64,000 nucleotides of DNA from Colocasia esculenta (lineage: Eukaryota; Streptophyta; Magnoliopsida; Alismatales; Araceae), in contig CM024760.1 in the NCBI GenBank assembly GCA_014218235.1, positions 14,488,049-14,552,048 of the forward strand, written 5' to 3'. The position numbers were made by a program, and so were the translations under genes. Below, one piece after another: positions 1-13,369 of the stretch (position 1 is the first letter of the stretch; each line of letters starts with the position of its first letter). The notes below the pieces were generated by a model. It was not told where the DNA came from. It saw only the letters and a program-made list of their open reading frames with translations, and made no database searches.

Positions 1-2704
1 GCACCCAAAAATCCACACCTGAGGATTGATCCGGAGATCTACTGCTTCAAGGAGGTTGCTGGATCAAAGGAGGAGGCTTCCCCGACATCCCCTTGGCGTG
101 GAGATCATCCAGGAGCCCGGAGGAAGAGATCATTTGGAGGGAGTTCTGCACTTCTTGGGACAGCCCAAGGAGAGCTTCACCGAGCCCTAAATCCTTTGGA
201 GGAATTTTTAAAGGCAAGTGACCTATCCATGATGTCCCTGTATGAGTCTAGGTTGGTTTTGTAATTTTTATACATTTTTCCTCGAGTCCTAGACCCTCCC
301 ATTCACCAAATCTTGAGAGGTCGGGTCTGTGTTTCTGCACAGACCTGCATTGACGGCAAGGTCCCTGGACGCCCAGATCATGCTTGGCGTCCATCGGCCA
401 TGCCGCTGACTCTGAGTCAGCGGCCAGAGACTGCCGCCAAGTTCCTCTGGACAGAACAGTGAACTGTTCTGCCCTTCCTTTACATTAATTTCGGTATGGT
501 TTCCGTGATGAGGATATATGGTAATCCTATACTCTATGTATATAGTCATTGTGGTGTGTGGATGAATGTGGTGTGTGATGGTGAATGTAGGAAATTGTAT
601 CCCTTAAACTTGTAAGCATGACTTGATAATATTCTTGCCAATCCATGTTTCATGAGTAGGATTAATCTGAATGCCTTGGTTTTATCAGATCATGGAGATT
701 AGTAGATCAGTAGATGTATGCCCAATTTTGGTAAATTGTCCATGCTTGCATGAGTTGCAAATAAATTCGGTTCGGTAATTAGAAAGACATGCAAAAATGG
801 TTTGTGGTGTTTGATCTATAGATGTATGATTTAGGGTAGATTATGTATTCTCAGATCATGTATGTGACAGAAACCTCTGTTCAACAGTAAGTGGCAACAT
901 TTCATGATGTGTTAAACTCCATGTAACTTAATTGTGAATGGCATGCAAAATAAGTGTTTGATTTTCTGTAAATTCTATGTAGCTCAGAAAAATCTGAAAA
1001 TTTGAGTGTATGATCTTGAACCCGAAAACAGCATGTGGTTAAAATTTCAGGTCATTTGGATCAGTAAATAAGAAGTTATGTATTTTCATGTGAAATGTGA
1101 TAATCTACGTATATTATCGTAATGTGATTAGTTATTGTCTAAAACCAACTTGATTGTGAAAACTGTGTGCTAAGCTCTTGAAATTCTGTAGTACCATGTT
1201 AGGAAAAACAGAGATATTCATGTGAGTGAGAAAGTGAATGTGATGAAAAGTGTGAAGTGTAAAACCATGTGTAAAACGGTAAATGTGTAAATGTGTAACT
1301 GTGCCAATGTGACACTGCTTCCGTAGAGGGCAGTGGAGCTGTATCAGGGAAAAGTCCCCCTGAGAAAGTTCAATGTGTAAGTGACCCTAAGGGCATTAGG
1401 GGGAAATCCTGGAGGTGGACAAGTACCACTGGTTAGGGTGGAGACTTGTTCTCCCGGTCTGCGCAGTCCAAGAGTCGCCATTGGAATGCCTAGATGGCGT
1501 CTATGTGTAATGTGATGTGTATATGTCCTTCTTTGGTGGTTTGGACTATGTGTCACGGCACCTAAAATGTGTAATGTGAAATGTGTAATGTGTATGTGTC
1601 CATGTGTAAATGTGTAAGTGACAATGTGAATGTGTATGTGTAAAGTGAACCATGTGAAAGAGGAAACTTGTGTAAAGAAAATGTGAAACTAAAGATGTGA
1701 AAATATGTTATTGAAAACCATGTGAGACAAATCTGAAATCATGTGAAATCAGTGAATTTATGTTATTATCATCATGTTATTATGTGCAAAGATGTCTAGA
1801 ATCCATGTTAGGGATAATTGGTGAAAACGGGTACAAGATAGCATGATTGTTTGATCACATGATATGTTTTATGCAATATTGTAGCTTTCATGTATAGGTT
1901 TACAGCCGTTAAACCATGTGAAATCAGCAACCTAAAGCATGTGAAAAGGGTTATGTATGTACTTAAGGACATGTGAAATCCATGCTAGTTGTGTTCCCCT
2001 TTCATGTATGTAAAATGTTCATGTTGGTAGCTCTCATGTCTTAGCTCTTTAAAGATTAAAGTTTCATGAGTAAATGGAATAGAGAGCATGTGATAGGTGA
2101 ATTTTATTCTTAGAAATCTGAAAGCATGATCCATGTATAAAATTGTAAAACTTTCATGATAGGTTGAAACTTGAATTGACTAGCATGCCATGTGTTGCAA
2201 ATTGTAAATGTGCATGTAGAAACCACTAGGACTTGTACGTGTATATCATGAGTAGTGTTGCTTGCTGAGTCCTTGGACTCACTCCTTGCTTCGGCGTACA
2301 GGTATAGTTGGTGACACGGCACCGTTGGAGGAGACGGTGGAGACGGACTCCGAGCGCGGAGACTAGCTTTGGAGTTTCTTGAGATTTGTGTATTTCATAA
2401 GTATGTAATTTGAACATTGTATTAGAGTATTATGAAAAGGATGTATAAATGTGGACAATTTGTGGTTCTATTTCAGCAATTTAAATTATGTGGACCTTTA
2501 GTTCTTTATGTTATTGCGAATTGCATGTATGTTTAATGTGGATGATGAATGAATGGAGACAGTTGTCTTTTACTTCCGCTACTCTGTTGTATATTCGCGT
2601 GTATCTCAGCTGTATGTATCGTTTGGGTAAATGTCCCACTGTGAGGACTCTTGCTATACCGACGTGGGTTGGTATAACCGTACCGGTATAATGAGGGCCG
2701 TCAC
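1..2704 (+). mobile_element. 3' part of a large Del/Tekay-like LTR
   Basis: Non-coding, moderately AT-rich sequence rich in ATGTGTAA/ATGTGAAA runs. It ends in GGGCCGTCACA, the usual terminal form of Del/Tekay LTRs (TGTGACGGCCC at the other end). A stretch near 1411-1460 (GGAGGTGGACAAGTACCA) recurs at 58699-58716 inside the LTR at 56953-59748, so the two belong to related families. The 5' end lies outside the window and the right flank is a different element. No ORF here resembles a protein family. Confidence 0.6.
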
Positions 2705-3117
2705 ATATCGCCCAGGAGGGGCTTGGTCGCGCGAGTCTACTCATGACTGGCGAGACCGTGTCGCACTACTGCTGGGGTTCTGGTGAGAGGATCGTCCGCG
2801 CCATGGCAGTTGTCTTTCCCACAAATGGCGCCAAAAAAATGTGGACATTGTTTCCTATTCGGTCTTGGGCCAAACGGGCTTCCACCAAGGAAAGAAGGAA
2901 TAGACTGTCGCCGGTGTGGATGATAGCCTGCAAAACCCAGAAGGATTAGGGGGGGGGGCGGTTGAAGAACCGAGGAGGATCCTCCTATGCCTAAGTCAGG
3001 TAAGACTGTAGAGGAGGCATGAATGGAAGGTTCTCTGGTGTGTGTTCGCACGTGGGCAAGTGTGTGGGGGAAAGGTTACGTACCTTTGCATGAGGATTAC
3101 TTGTGCCTTTTATAGGC
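2705..3117 (-). mobile_element. Truncated Tat-like gypsy element: LTR end, primer site and start of internal region
   Basis: Read on the minus strand, a TATAAAAG box (3107-3114) is followed by about 270 bp ending in CAATGTCCACA at 2840. Next comes a T-run and TGGCGCCATTTGTGGG (about 2817-2833), the leader/primer-site form seen just after the 5' LTR of Tat-lineage gypsy elements. A short reading frame then starts at about 2803 and is cut off at 2705 by the neighbouring LTR. The upstream limit of this LTR, somewhere beyond 3117, could not be fixed. The family assignment is inferred from the leader motif alone. Confidence 0.45.
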
Positions 3118-3705
3118 GAGGGAGATGAAGGGTCCGGACACAATCTCCTTCAATGATGATCAAAGGGATGCATCGGTTAAAGTCCCTAGACGGGGAGTTG
3201 TCTGTTTGAGGCGCCTGTTGGGATTCTCCATCGTTAATGCCCCTAACCATGAGCCGCGTGCCGCACCGTCATATTAACTGCCGTTGGTAGGCGAAGGGCC
3301 GTAGTCCAAGGGGCGCCACGCAGGGGCCTACTCTGCCCAGGCTACGCGTTGCTTGGTGCTTGATAATGTTGCTCGGTGTTCGGTGCCTCAGGTGATAGGC
3401 TGCAGAGGGTTCGAACGGGAGACCTGTGGTCTGCCCAAAAGGTCACGTCCTGCTCGAACAAGCTGTAAGGTGTCTGGGGACTACCCTTGGGGCCCTTAGG
3501 CGCCTGGCAGCCAAAGCGTGTTCGGAAGCCAATGGCTGAACCCAAGGACACGTGGCTTGATGTCCAAAGCCTAGCCGTCTTGATGGTCCTTGATGGGCCT
3601 ATAGGCCTAGGAGGCTGAAAATATATATATATATATATATATATGCATGTATATATATTTTTTACTGCCTGACCCATGGTTGGATGTACGTGGCGGTACG
3701 CCCAA
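3118..3705. other. Unassigned sequence, probably upstream LTR part of the Tat-like element
   Basis: No convincing coding region. It contains an (AT)n microsatellite at 3620-3644 and is likely the U3 part of the minus-strand LTR, but no LTR start was identified. Confidence 0.35.
3620..3644. repeat. (AT)n microsatellite
   Basis: Uninterrupted AT dinucleotide run, followed by a second short ATATAT tract after ATGCATGT. Confidence 0.9.
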
Positions 3706-3718
3706 CTATCACCATGCC

Positions 3719-3977
3719 GAGGACCCCAGTTGGGTCGATCGGTTAGAACTCTTGTTAAAAGCAGGAGGTCTTGAGTTCGATTCCTAAGGGGGCTTACCTG
3801 ATTTACATGCAATCCTCGAGGTGTGTAGATCTGGAGTTTTTCCGGTCAAGTGTGGTAAGGGCAATACGGGTACATGGAAAGTAGGAGCTGCCAAGTCCTG
3901 ACCTTGGAGTTCACGAACACCAATCCCTGAGCCCACAAAGCCACACGGGGCGGGATTTCCTCGTTACCAAAAAAAAA
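3719..3977 (+). mobile_element. tRNA-derived SINE with 13 bp target-site duplication
   Basis: A 259 bp unit with a pol III promoter pattern: a tRNA-like A box around 3735-3749 (GATCGGTTAGAAC) and a B box at 3773-3784 (GAGTTCGATTCC). It ends in TTACC followed by an A-run. It is flanked by CTATCACCATGCC (3706-3718) and CTCTCACCATGCC (3978-3990), a 12/13 duplication placed exactly at the start and after the poly-A tail. Both features are diagnostic of retroposition. Confidence 0.75.
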
Positions 3978-3990
3978 CTCTCACCATGCC

Positions 3991-6032
3991 ATGGCCATGG
4001 CATGGTCGGGTCGCCCCATTGCGTGCTGTCGTGGCAAGCACGGCACCTTACGGACCGGTATGGTTCGGTCCACAGGGCACCGCTAGGAACCGACAATATC
4101 GTGTCAATCTGGTCCCCCCCTCATCCCACTTATCCAAAGGGTCTAAATGGTGTCTAATTGAGATGAAATTTCAAACATAAGTTATTAAGAAATTATACAA
4201 ATTATAATAATTTTTAATTATTTTTTGTCAAGTAAAAATTATCTTAAATTTTATTAGGTCGACTTAATCTCAATATCTATACATTAATAATTCTTTATAT
4301 TTATATTTTAAAATAAGTATGTTTTAAGTAATTATGGTGACTTCAAATTTGATTTTATTTTCAGAATCGAATATCGTCTCGTCGAGATGTGCACAATAAA
4401 AAATAGTATCATAATTATATTAATAATATAAAAGTATTCCAAAATTAAGAATAATTATGTTTTATGTTAGTGGTCATGTCTTACGTATAATTTATTATCT
4501 CTTTCAATATCTTAGTGTCATATTATCATTTTATTATATAATAATCATATTGGAGTTGGTGGTGGTGGTGGTAGTGGAGGATGTGTTGACCGGTTCAGAC
4601 CGCTGCAGTATGATATAGTACCGATAGATTTCCCAGTATGTATATTGATCTGTCGAAAATTTTTGTTAATACTTCTCATTTTTCTTGTAGTGTGGTGGAC
4701 TTCTCTTCAATGAGAATTGAAGCCCTTAGATGATGTCATATGTTGAGGTTTGATTATCACATCAAAATATTATTTGAAACTTAAAATAATTGTTTCAATT
4801 TATTTATATTCCTATAAATTTCATAACATATTTTTTAAAGAATAAAACAATAACTATATATTAGAATGCACGATTAATGTCATGTACTTTATGTGATTAA
4901 TTATTAATTTGTTTATGATTCTAATAAATTAATATGAAAAAAATTTAGAATGTTAAACAAATATCTTATGAGTTCTATTGAAAGAAGCACTATACTTATC
5001 AATAGAATATTTGTTGAGAACACAAAATAAATTATTTATTCTTTTTAAAATCTTGTGTAGCTCTACATGGATAGAAATAAATAAATTACACTATGAGCAC
5101 TCATAAGAAAACGTAAATAAGTTCCATATTTCAAACGTTCAATAAATGCAATAATTGGAACTTTAAGATAAAGAGCATACAGAAACACATTTATGTTATT
5201 GTCATATGCTGATTTCCTTAAGATGTGCTAACGACAGTCAAAAGGCCGTAAGAAAAGTAGTTATTTTGAAGGTATACAGGACTCACATGAGGTTCTCTGG
5301 ATATAGTGCATTTGCAAAAAGATGTCACTCAAGGATGACTTCCAAAATACAAATAAAAAATAGAAGAAAAAAAACTTACTCAGTGTAATGTTGTATTGTC
5401 TTAACATATGTGAACTGTGTCTAATGGATGAACTCTTGATCTAACTTAATTATAGGATCTCTATTAAGAAATTTATTGTGAACGTCCGACAGGAAAATGA
5501 CCCTCCCTTCGCAAAATCCCTTTGGTGATGGAGGGACGTAAATTTCGTATAGCTATAGAATAGTAATTTTAACTGACATTTAATTTGTATACTCGGGGCG
5601 GCATAGATCACGGTACTACATGATTATGTTGGATTGATTTGAATGACTAAATAGAGTTTTTTTTACATTTTTCAACCTCTTTATATGATGTTCTTATGTT
5701 TTGCTCATTTTATTTTGAAGTTTACTCATTTTACATATTGATTAAGTCACAAAATAAAAAAAAATCAAACAGACATTTTTTCCACCATATCTTAGTGGTA
5801 TGGTATAGTACCGTACTATACAGTACCACGGAGAATATGACACAGTCGATCTGTGTGATACGAAGAACCATGGCTCGAACTGCTCTATTCTCCAAAAAAG
5901 ACACCTTAGGTTAGGTGGGTCAACGAAGTTGGTGCGTACAGTACAAGAGTCCTATTTACTATCGGCCTCTCCTACCCGTTCTTTCATATATGTAGGCAAA
6001 ACAAAGTGGGTCCCGTGCAATCATGTGGACAT
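3991..6032. other. AT-rich non-coding region
   Basis: Over 2 kb of AT-rich sequence with only short ORFs of no recognisable family. Small palindromic stretches with GGTA/TACC words occur at about 3985-4095 and 5798-5838 and could be the ends of a decayed element, but no target duplication was found. Confidence 0.4.
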
Positions 6033-6072
6033 CCCCCCCCCCCCCCCCCGCCGCCGCCGCCGCCGCCGCCGC
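6033..6072. repeat. C-run followed by (CCG)n microsatellite
   Basis: A run of about 17 C followed by eight CCG triplets. Confidence 0.9.
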
Positions 6073-6138
6073 TTTTGTCTATGTGTAGACTGTAGAAGGA
6101 GACAAGTAATCGGCAAGTATTAATCTTTTCTAGTCTTA

Positions 6139-6521
6139 GGTGGCGTTTGGTAACATGTTATAAGAGATTTTGAATTAGAAATTTTTTATAAGACCTGTGG
6201 GGTTTCCAAATGGCAAGGCTTTCTTCTTGGCTTTAGAACCCTACAGAATCGGGGGAAGGAGAGAGATAGAGAGAAGACAAGGCCTGTTAGAAAGCGGGTG
6301 AAGAGCCATTTAAAAAAAAAATTGAAATCATAGGAGAGAGAGAGATAAGGGAGAGCACCTCCCAAAATTTTTATACTTTTTTTTAATTTTTGCAGGCTTC
6401 ATCGCATGCAGCAAAGAACAAACACAGACGTCGAGGCCAAAAGTAACCTGCGGACGTCTTGGTGCAGCGAAAGTTAATTTTTCTGATTTTCACTTTATGA
6501 AAATCGCTACCAAACGCTGCC
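6139..6521. mobile_element. PIF/Harbinger (Tourist-like) MITE
   Basis: 383 bp with terminal inverted repeats GGTGGCGTTTGGTAAC (left) and GGCAGCGTTTGGTAGC (right, read inward), flanked on both sides by the trinucleotide TTA (6136-6138, 6522-6524). TTA/TAA duplication with GG-starting ends is the Harbinger signature. No coding capacity. Confidence 0.8.
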
Positions 6522-6524
6522 TTA

Positions 6525-7522
6525 GAAAAGATTTGATCTAGATCATCACTTCGAGCTTTTCCCTTATTTTTATTAAAATGGACTTATTTTGTTGGAAATA
6601 GGCAGCATAAATAGGGATATCCTATTAGATTAGAATTTGGAAAAAAACTATGGATTAAGAAAAGTAAATTTTGATTGAAGTGCATTGTCATTTTTTTAGA
6701 GTCATTATGTCCTTACTTCAGTGCAAATAAGTTTTTCGACAACATTTTCCTTATGATTCTACTGTTCAAATTGATGATGACATAAAAATGCACTCCAACT
6801 TGCGTTGTCGAGACGAACACTACATTAGTTTTTGAGCTCTTGCACGAAGAAGAGAGAGTTGGAAAGAGATCTAGAGAAATATCATCTTCGGGTCGTTTAA
6901 AAATCCTATGCTAATTTCTCTTACATAGAAAAGGACTCTCCTTTAAAATATGAAAAATTAATTAAGATTCTTTAACTGTAATAAGGAGGTCATTGTTGTA
7001 ACAAAGACTTAACATATATTGTAACATGAGATAACACTTATTGTAATGAGTTATAACTTTATTAGGGATTAGAAAATAAATCAAACATCTGATAAGAACT
7101 TCTAAATTTATCTTTTAAATATCTTCTCAGAAAAATAAATTGTATCGGAGGAAAAAAGAGGATCCTGATGAGACGTCTAAAGACTCTCAATCAAAATTTA
7201 AAAACAATAAAAAAAATAATAAAAATAAGAACCCCATATATGTCACGGCACGACAAGATGATTCGTGAGTGTATAAGATAAGACTCAAAGAACCCATTAA
7301 CCAATGAATCAACTTTCATGTCTCTTCTTAGAAGATCACGTGAGGAAGCAAATAGTCACCACTTAAAAGGAGTCCCATCTCCTAACGTGAGACTAATAAG
7401 GAACAATGAGATTCAAATTTTTTAAAATGTAACTCACACATTTCAACATTATTATGTATAATTTAGTACAATCACTTGTGACTCTGTATGAACTGTAGTG
7501 TCAAATATATCAAGTCGTCTGG
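6525..7522. other. AT-rich non-coding flank with a dispersed repeat
   Basis: No gene seen. The stretch 6955-7085 is clearly homologous, in inverted orientation, to about 35540-35680, so this is a dispersed repeat of the genome. It resembles the TTATTGTAAT-rich filler inside the adjacent MULE. Confidence 0.45.
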
Positions 7523-7641
7523 TTTAATTTCTAGTCCCTACTTTTGAGACGTCACCATTTACGACCCTTGATTCACGAGTTCTGTCTCTTATGCATCTGT
7601 CTCTTTTTCCCATTCCCATCTTACCCTTCCATCCTTTCGAA
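7523..7641 (+). repeat. Left terminal inverted repeat of the MULE
   Basis: Begins TTTAATTTCTAGTCCC and ends CATCCTTTCGAA. Its reverse complement is found at 16173-16291 with scattered substitutions. Confidence 0.9.
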
Positions 7642-8129
7642 TCCCACGTCCGCCTATCTATTCGCCTCCACCATCCATGGAAGTTGGACTTACCTAACGT
7701 GTGTATCGCACTTACATAATATGTGTATCGCACTTACAGCAACCATTAACATCACTTACATATTGTAGGTAAAGAACAATTATAGAAGATTTAATTCATT
7801 CAGGATTGTGGGGTGGGTTGCTACAAGTTCTTCGGTTGTGACTTATTTGTTTGCACCTTGAACAATATATGCATGCTCTACTTCTCCTCTTGAATGTATT
7901 CTTTTCTTTCTCGGTCTTCCTGGCAACCTTTTTGTTGTCAGTGACTTGATCAGAACATCAGATGATTGAGGCGGATCGGCATGTCAAATGTTGGGATAGG
8001 TTGAACGTTTGTTTCGTATGCAGTCATGTACACTTCTGTGCTATAAAATGCTGAAACATATTGAGAAACGGCCTCCTTGTTACTGCCAATTACTGCGCAT
8101 GCTTGCTTGCAAGGAATCTTGACAAGTTG

Positions 8130-10953
8130 TCAATGTCCACAGGAGCATGTTTGTTGATGGAGGTCTACGGCGTATGTCTTCATACTTTCAATAACCTCAA
8201 ATTTGATTCCGTCTGAATGACGGATTGCTAAGTTTCTTCTTTCTTGAAGGTTTTTTTCGATGATTTTTTGTACTTTAGGACAATATGGAGTATCCCACAA
8301 GGCTGCATCAATTTTCCTCTTTTCAGCCATTTCCATCATTTGAACTCTAATTTTGTCAACCATCTGTAGTATTGGTAGACTTCACGCATCATGTATCCAA
8401 TTGTTGAATGACTCTGTCAAATTAGAGTATATCTCGCCAAACCTGTGAGACAATGTAAAGGAAATTAGTTTAACATCATATATCTGTAACACGTTTTCAC
8501 TACATACTGTAACCACATTTAACACGTTCTATAATACCTTATATCTGTAACTGTAAGATAATGCTTATTGTAATAGCTTATATCTGTTACTACAAGACAT
8601 GCCAACGCCTAACTGTAAGAACATAAATGGCAGAATGTAATAGAACATATCGCTTGTGTAATTGAAGAGGCGAACATTTGTCCCAGGAAACAAGCATGGG
8701 ACCAGTGGTCGACATTATTTCGGAGCACCCATTCTTTGGCATCAGCAGAATTAAGCTACATTGTGATCATTGCGTCTTGGTACTCTTGTTCAGTGACAGC
8801 ATAGGCAATGCGCTGGAGGATTCTTCTAAGTAATTTCTTGAAAGGGGCCGTATATTTCCCTGCACATTGGTCGTTGAAGTTCTGCATGATGTGCTGGAAA
8901 CAATAGCCGTGATGATCATTTTGAAATATGTCAGGAATCACTTCCTTCAGACCTTTCCCCCTATCTGATAGGAAGGCGATCCTTCTATCTGAGAGTAATG
9001 CCTTTTTCAAATTTTGTAGAAACTAGACCCAGTTGTCATATGTTTCCGAATCTGCGATGGAGTACGCTATAGTGAATAGCTCATTGTTACCGTTTAAGGC
9101 ACTTGCCGCAAGTATAACCCCTTGTACTCTATGTTGTTTGATATGAGTTCCGTCCAAAAAGAGCATAGGTCGGCAACCAACTTCGAACCCATATGCAGAT
9201 GCCTGGAAGCATATGAAAAAGCGTTTGAAATGTTGTGTCTCCGGGTCCACTTCTAGAGACAAAACCGATCCTGGGTTTCACTGTAATGCATGTTCGCTAT
9301 ACTAGTGCAACATATGATAGCTTGTTCTGAAATCTCCGTATAGAGAACTGGCAGCAACTTCTTTGCCCCACCATGCCTATTGATATGATGATACATGGTA
9401 TGTTAGATGAATTTATACAGTGCTATTTACAGACTATTTACCTATTGTTACAGTACTTGTCCTTATACCTTACAGATTATACTGTTGTTGATACAGTGGC
9501 CTGCATAGATTGTTATAGTATACTTTGTAATGATTACAGTTGTTACAATATGAACCCTTATAGTATATGATTATAGTTGTTACAATACAAGCGTCAGAAA
9601 CTTACAGTTATCGTTGTATGCATTACAGTAGAGGTCGTGATGTGTTAGAATTAAAATCATGGCATACCTGATGATAAGGGATGAAGATACCATAATCCTG
9701 ATGTATGTCTCTCATCATTTCACTTGCTCTATAAGTGGGTTTATCAACTAGTTTCCCCTTCACAGCATTTGTAACCCACTTCTTAGATGTCCTAGGATGT
9801 CGATCTCTCATAATGTCACACCCACAGTTGTGTATGTTGTTCAGACTCTTGATTGCAAATTCTGGACCTTCACGAATGATGGACGCATGAAGGCGCCATG
9901 GGCAAACATCTACATTGCACCGTACAGTTAATCGTACAGAGTCGTTCTTCAAATATTTCCAATCAAATCCTTGTGTGATCGCGTAATTTGTCAATTCCAT
10001 CTGCAATTGCTCTTTGCTTATGAAGACTTGTCCTACTGAATGTATTCTACCTAGACAATATTGCGTCAAGACTGGTACTTCACCTTCCGCTCCATTTGTT
10101 CGGTCTTCGTACAATTCCAGACTATTTCCTGGTAAGTGGGACGGTTCTGTGGTTTCCAAAGAAGCGACATACATGTTTGAAGTACTTCTGTAAAAAATGT
10201 ACATACATACGTACATGATGCATGGGATAAAATGAAGGATGTTGAAGAATGCATGGGATAACATGAAGGCTGTTGAAGAATGCATGGGAATGACGTATGG
10301 GAGTATGTACCTGTCAAGTGGTGGCGGATCACCTGACTGACAACTAGCATGCATACTGAGGCAACGAGAGTTCACCGCATGAATGTGTAGATTTATGAAT
10401 GATGTTCCTTGACACTTGTGAAGATCAAACATAGCTTGGACATCCCCATCGTCATGAGCACCTGTTCAATGTGGCCATCAATGGGAAGAAGATACTTCAG
10501 CATGTTCTCCTGCATGTTTATACCCAACCTTTCTAAAACCCTGGCATGTATGGACGTCAATTCCATGTCCCACCCTATGAAAAGAACGAAACTTTGATCT
10601 CCAAATGCACATCTTGCAGGGAGATGTTCCATTGCGTCACAGAGGAAGGCGAATGAAAGACTTTTTTATCATAGAAATTTGGCGCGCAATGTCTATAAAT
10701 AGCATGTGTGAGGAGATGAGCTATTGTGGGTCAATTTGGCGGGAGTGCGTATCATGCAAGCAGTATTGGCAGGAAAGCGCCAGATGAATGGACGTGATAG
10801 CTTGGACGTCCCATCATCGGGAATACTGATTATGTTCAGCAACACGATGTTCATCATTGTAGTGCACCGCCATTCTGTCGGGTCCATCGAACCCATCCCT
10901 GCATATATCGCAGCATTCAGAAACTCCATACACCTACACCGCCATTCTTGCAC
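8130..10953 (-). pseudogene. MULE (MuDR-type) transposase, disrupted
   Basis: Read on the minus strand: an N-terminal region (10953-10393, including an FVLFIGWDM-like segment) is followed by the MuDR DNA-binding domain (about 10060-9680, CNVDVCPWRLHAS and NNIHNCGCD). The catalytic core follows, with first Asp in LFLDGTHIK (9262-9023), second Asp in FLSDRGKGL (9010-8756), the C..H motif YCFQHIMQ and the Glu in NLTESFNNW (about 8400). A SWIM zinc finger CxCxH (TCSCGH, 8130) closes the protein. It is interrupted by an in-frame stop after DNWV (about 9021), another after WIHDA (about 8380), and AT-rich filler at 8440-8690 and 10180-10330. The family is certain. Activity is very unlikely. Confidence 0.85.
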
Positions 10954-11866
10954 TAGCCCTCTTCTCTGTTACAGTTTTCCATTCTTTGAGTTACATCTGC
11001 AGCCGAAGCGATCTCTCCATCCCCTGTAACGATGGCAAGCCATGGATCTCCTACGAGCGCGGCGATTGGTCGCATTGCGGCGGAAGCGGAGCAAGAAGCA
11101 TTAATAGCAATGGAAGTGGATGAAATCTCCCTCCAAGTCGTCTGAAGTAGTAATCTTTCTTCTTACCCTATGTCCGGACTTTGTTGACTGAATGTTTTTT
11201 TTTTTAAGTTTTGATCTTCTCTTTTGCAGACAAGGATTGGAATCAATTTAATACGCGATGTTCACTTTCATGGTACTATAGTGTAATGCAAGACTTGCAG
11301 TTTGAGAAATTCACCATTCCATGCGTATGTCAAGTGTGAAGTGGTGACCTACCGTATTTCCCTGATAGTCGATCTGATAACACATTTCGAACGAGAAGAT
11401 CGTTTTAAGATTGGCCCCTGCATCTTGCCTTTTCGTCCTTCAGACCTGGCAACGGTTATGGGTATACCCAATCATGGTTCACCCATCAATCTAAAGGCGG
11501 ATGGGACAAAATCTAGTTTGTGCCGCATCCTTGGATCCAAACAAACAATGGACAGGCACAATGTCTTGCGAAAGCTTACGGAGTACGTTCCACAAGAGGG
11601 TGATCTAGCTGTTGAAATTTCGATAAAGCTTTGGTTTGCGCTTCTATGTTCTTGTTTCTTCTTCCCCACAAGTGGGAGGGCGGGGTTGCTATCCATTCTG
11701 CCATATGTGGACGACCTCCATGAGATGAAGAGGGTCAATTGGGTTGCTGCCATCCACGAGTACCTGATATCGGCAGTGCAGTAGTGCCACAAGCATGTGA
11801 AGGCAGCTGTAACAGGAGCTCCGTCTAGAAAAACCATCTTCCTAATAGATTGTGTTCCCACTCTCG

Positions 11867-12145
11867 GCGTAAGTAGTCTTTCACATACGATATATCTATC
11901 TGTTACAGTACCCGAAGTAGTCTTTTACATACCATACACCGCTCTGTTACAATACACGAAGTACTCTTTTACATACGACATATCTATCTGTTACAGTACC
12001 CGAAGTAGTCTTTTACATACCATACACCGCTCTGTTACAATACGCGAAGTACTCTTTTACATACGACATATGTATCTGTTACAGTACCCGAAGTAGTCTT
12101 TTACATACCATACACCGCTATGTTATAGTACGCGAAGTACTCTTT
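11867..12145. repeat. 44 bp tandem repeat organised as an 88 bp higher-order unit
   Basis: Two related 44 bp half-units alternate, one with CGAAGTAGTCTTTTACATAC and one with CGAAGTACTCTTTTACATAC. CGAAGTAG recurs at 11913, 12001 and 12089, exactly 88 bp apart. The array resumes at 12416-12530 after an inserted MITE. It lies in non-coding sequence of the ULP1-like gene. Confidence 0.9.
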
Positions 12146-12415
12146 GACAGAGAAATGTTATGGTGCGGCAGGGCCTTTTGATATGGCACCGCCGTAGCAT
12201 AGTACGAACAGTTAGATTTCAATCCAACGGCGGAGCGCTACAGTATAATCATGCTCGGTGTTCGGGTGCTCGAGTGTTCAGTATAATCATTGCTCGGTGC
12301 TCTGTCCTGCTCGGTGCTCGATCTTGCTCGATGAATATAGACAATGTTTTAATCCAACGGTCTTGACTGATGATACGGTGGGGCCATACCTAAAGACCTC
12401 GTCGTATCGTAGCAT
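12146..12415. mobile_element. 270 bp MITE inserted in the tandem array
   Basis: Flanked by TACTCTTT on both sides (12138-12145 and 12416-12423). The ends are imperfect inverted repeats (GGYATGGCACCGCCGTAGCAT on the left, ATGGGCCCACCGTATCAT-like on the right), with ATCCAACGG on both sides of a core of TGCTCGGTG iterations. The 8-9 bp duplication fits hAT or Mutator. Confidence 0.65.
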
Positions 12416-13133
12416 TACTCTTTTACATACGATACACCTGCATGTTACAGTACGTGAAGTACTCTTTTACATACGATATATCTATCTGTTACAGTACCCG
12501 ATATATCTATCTAATACGATATATCTATCTGTTAATGATGTAGGCATGGTTTTTGACGCACTAGTTAAAATTGAAAGCAGAGCATCCCCAAAGAGATCCC
12601 CCATTTTTCCGTTGGGATTGCCGGGGTAAGGGACAGTCCTTATCCGACCTACTATGGGGATTGCAACACTCTGATGTAAGTGTGACTTACCCCTGGACCT
12701 GTGTTATCTTTGTATATGATATCTTCCTATGACTTTACTTCAGGTATATTTGGAGGTTAATGTGAGGGATGACCGACCTAAGGTCTCGCGACGATTGACG
12801 GCATCCACGTCCACCACTTCCAGAACCCCTCCATCAGATAAGCATGTTGTTGGCATTCTTCAGGAGCTTTTAAGAGTGTCCAAACAACAGAGGGAGGTCA
12901 TGGAGTTGCATAGCGACCTCTTACAGCGGCCAAACAATATCCTCCAATCAATGGACCAAAGGCTACAAAAGACTAGAGGAACAATTTGAGCGTCAGCCTT
13001 AGTGGCAACATCCACCCGCGGAGCCACAATCTGCACTCTTTGTCCTACTGCCACCGGAGCTTCCTGCAGCTTCAGTACCATCACATGGCATAGCAAAGAC
13101 GAGTACCCGACGCCAAGATAATGTTTTACAGAA

Positions 13134-13310
13134 TATGTTTTATACATTTACAGTATCATTCATAGTTATTAACAGTATTTGATATATTCAGTTATAGTAT
13201 ATGTTTTATACATTTACAGTGTCATTCATAGACATTTATAGTATTTCATATATTCAGTTACAGTATATGTTTTATACATTTACGGTATTTCATATATTCA
13301 GTTACAGAAA
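13134..13310. repeat. 66 bp tandem repeat
   Basis: TATGTTTTATACATTT recurs at 13134, 13200 and 13266, exactly 66 bp apart. The third copy is shortened. The units also share CATATATTCAGTTA. Confidence 0.9.
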
Positions 13311-13369
13311 GGAGAACTCCCTTGACAAGGTCACGGCGATCAATGTCAGAGTGGCAGACGTCGGAGACA

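Noticed and set aside
3985..5838. Possible word element with GGTACC-type palindromes at both sides
   Set aside because: Ends do not form a convincing inverted repeat and no target duplication was found.
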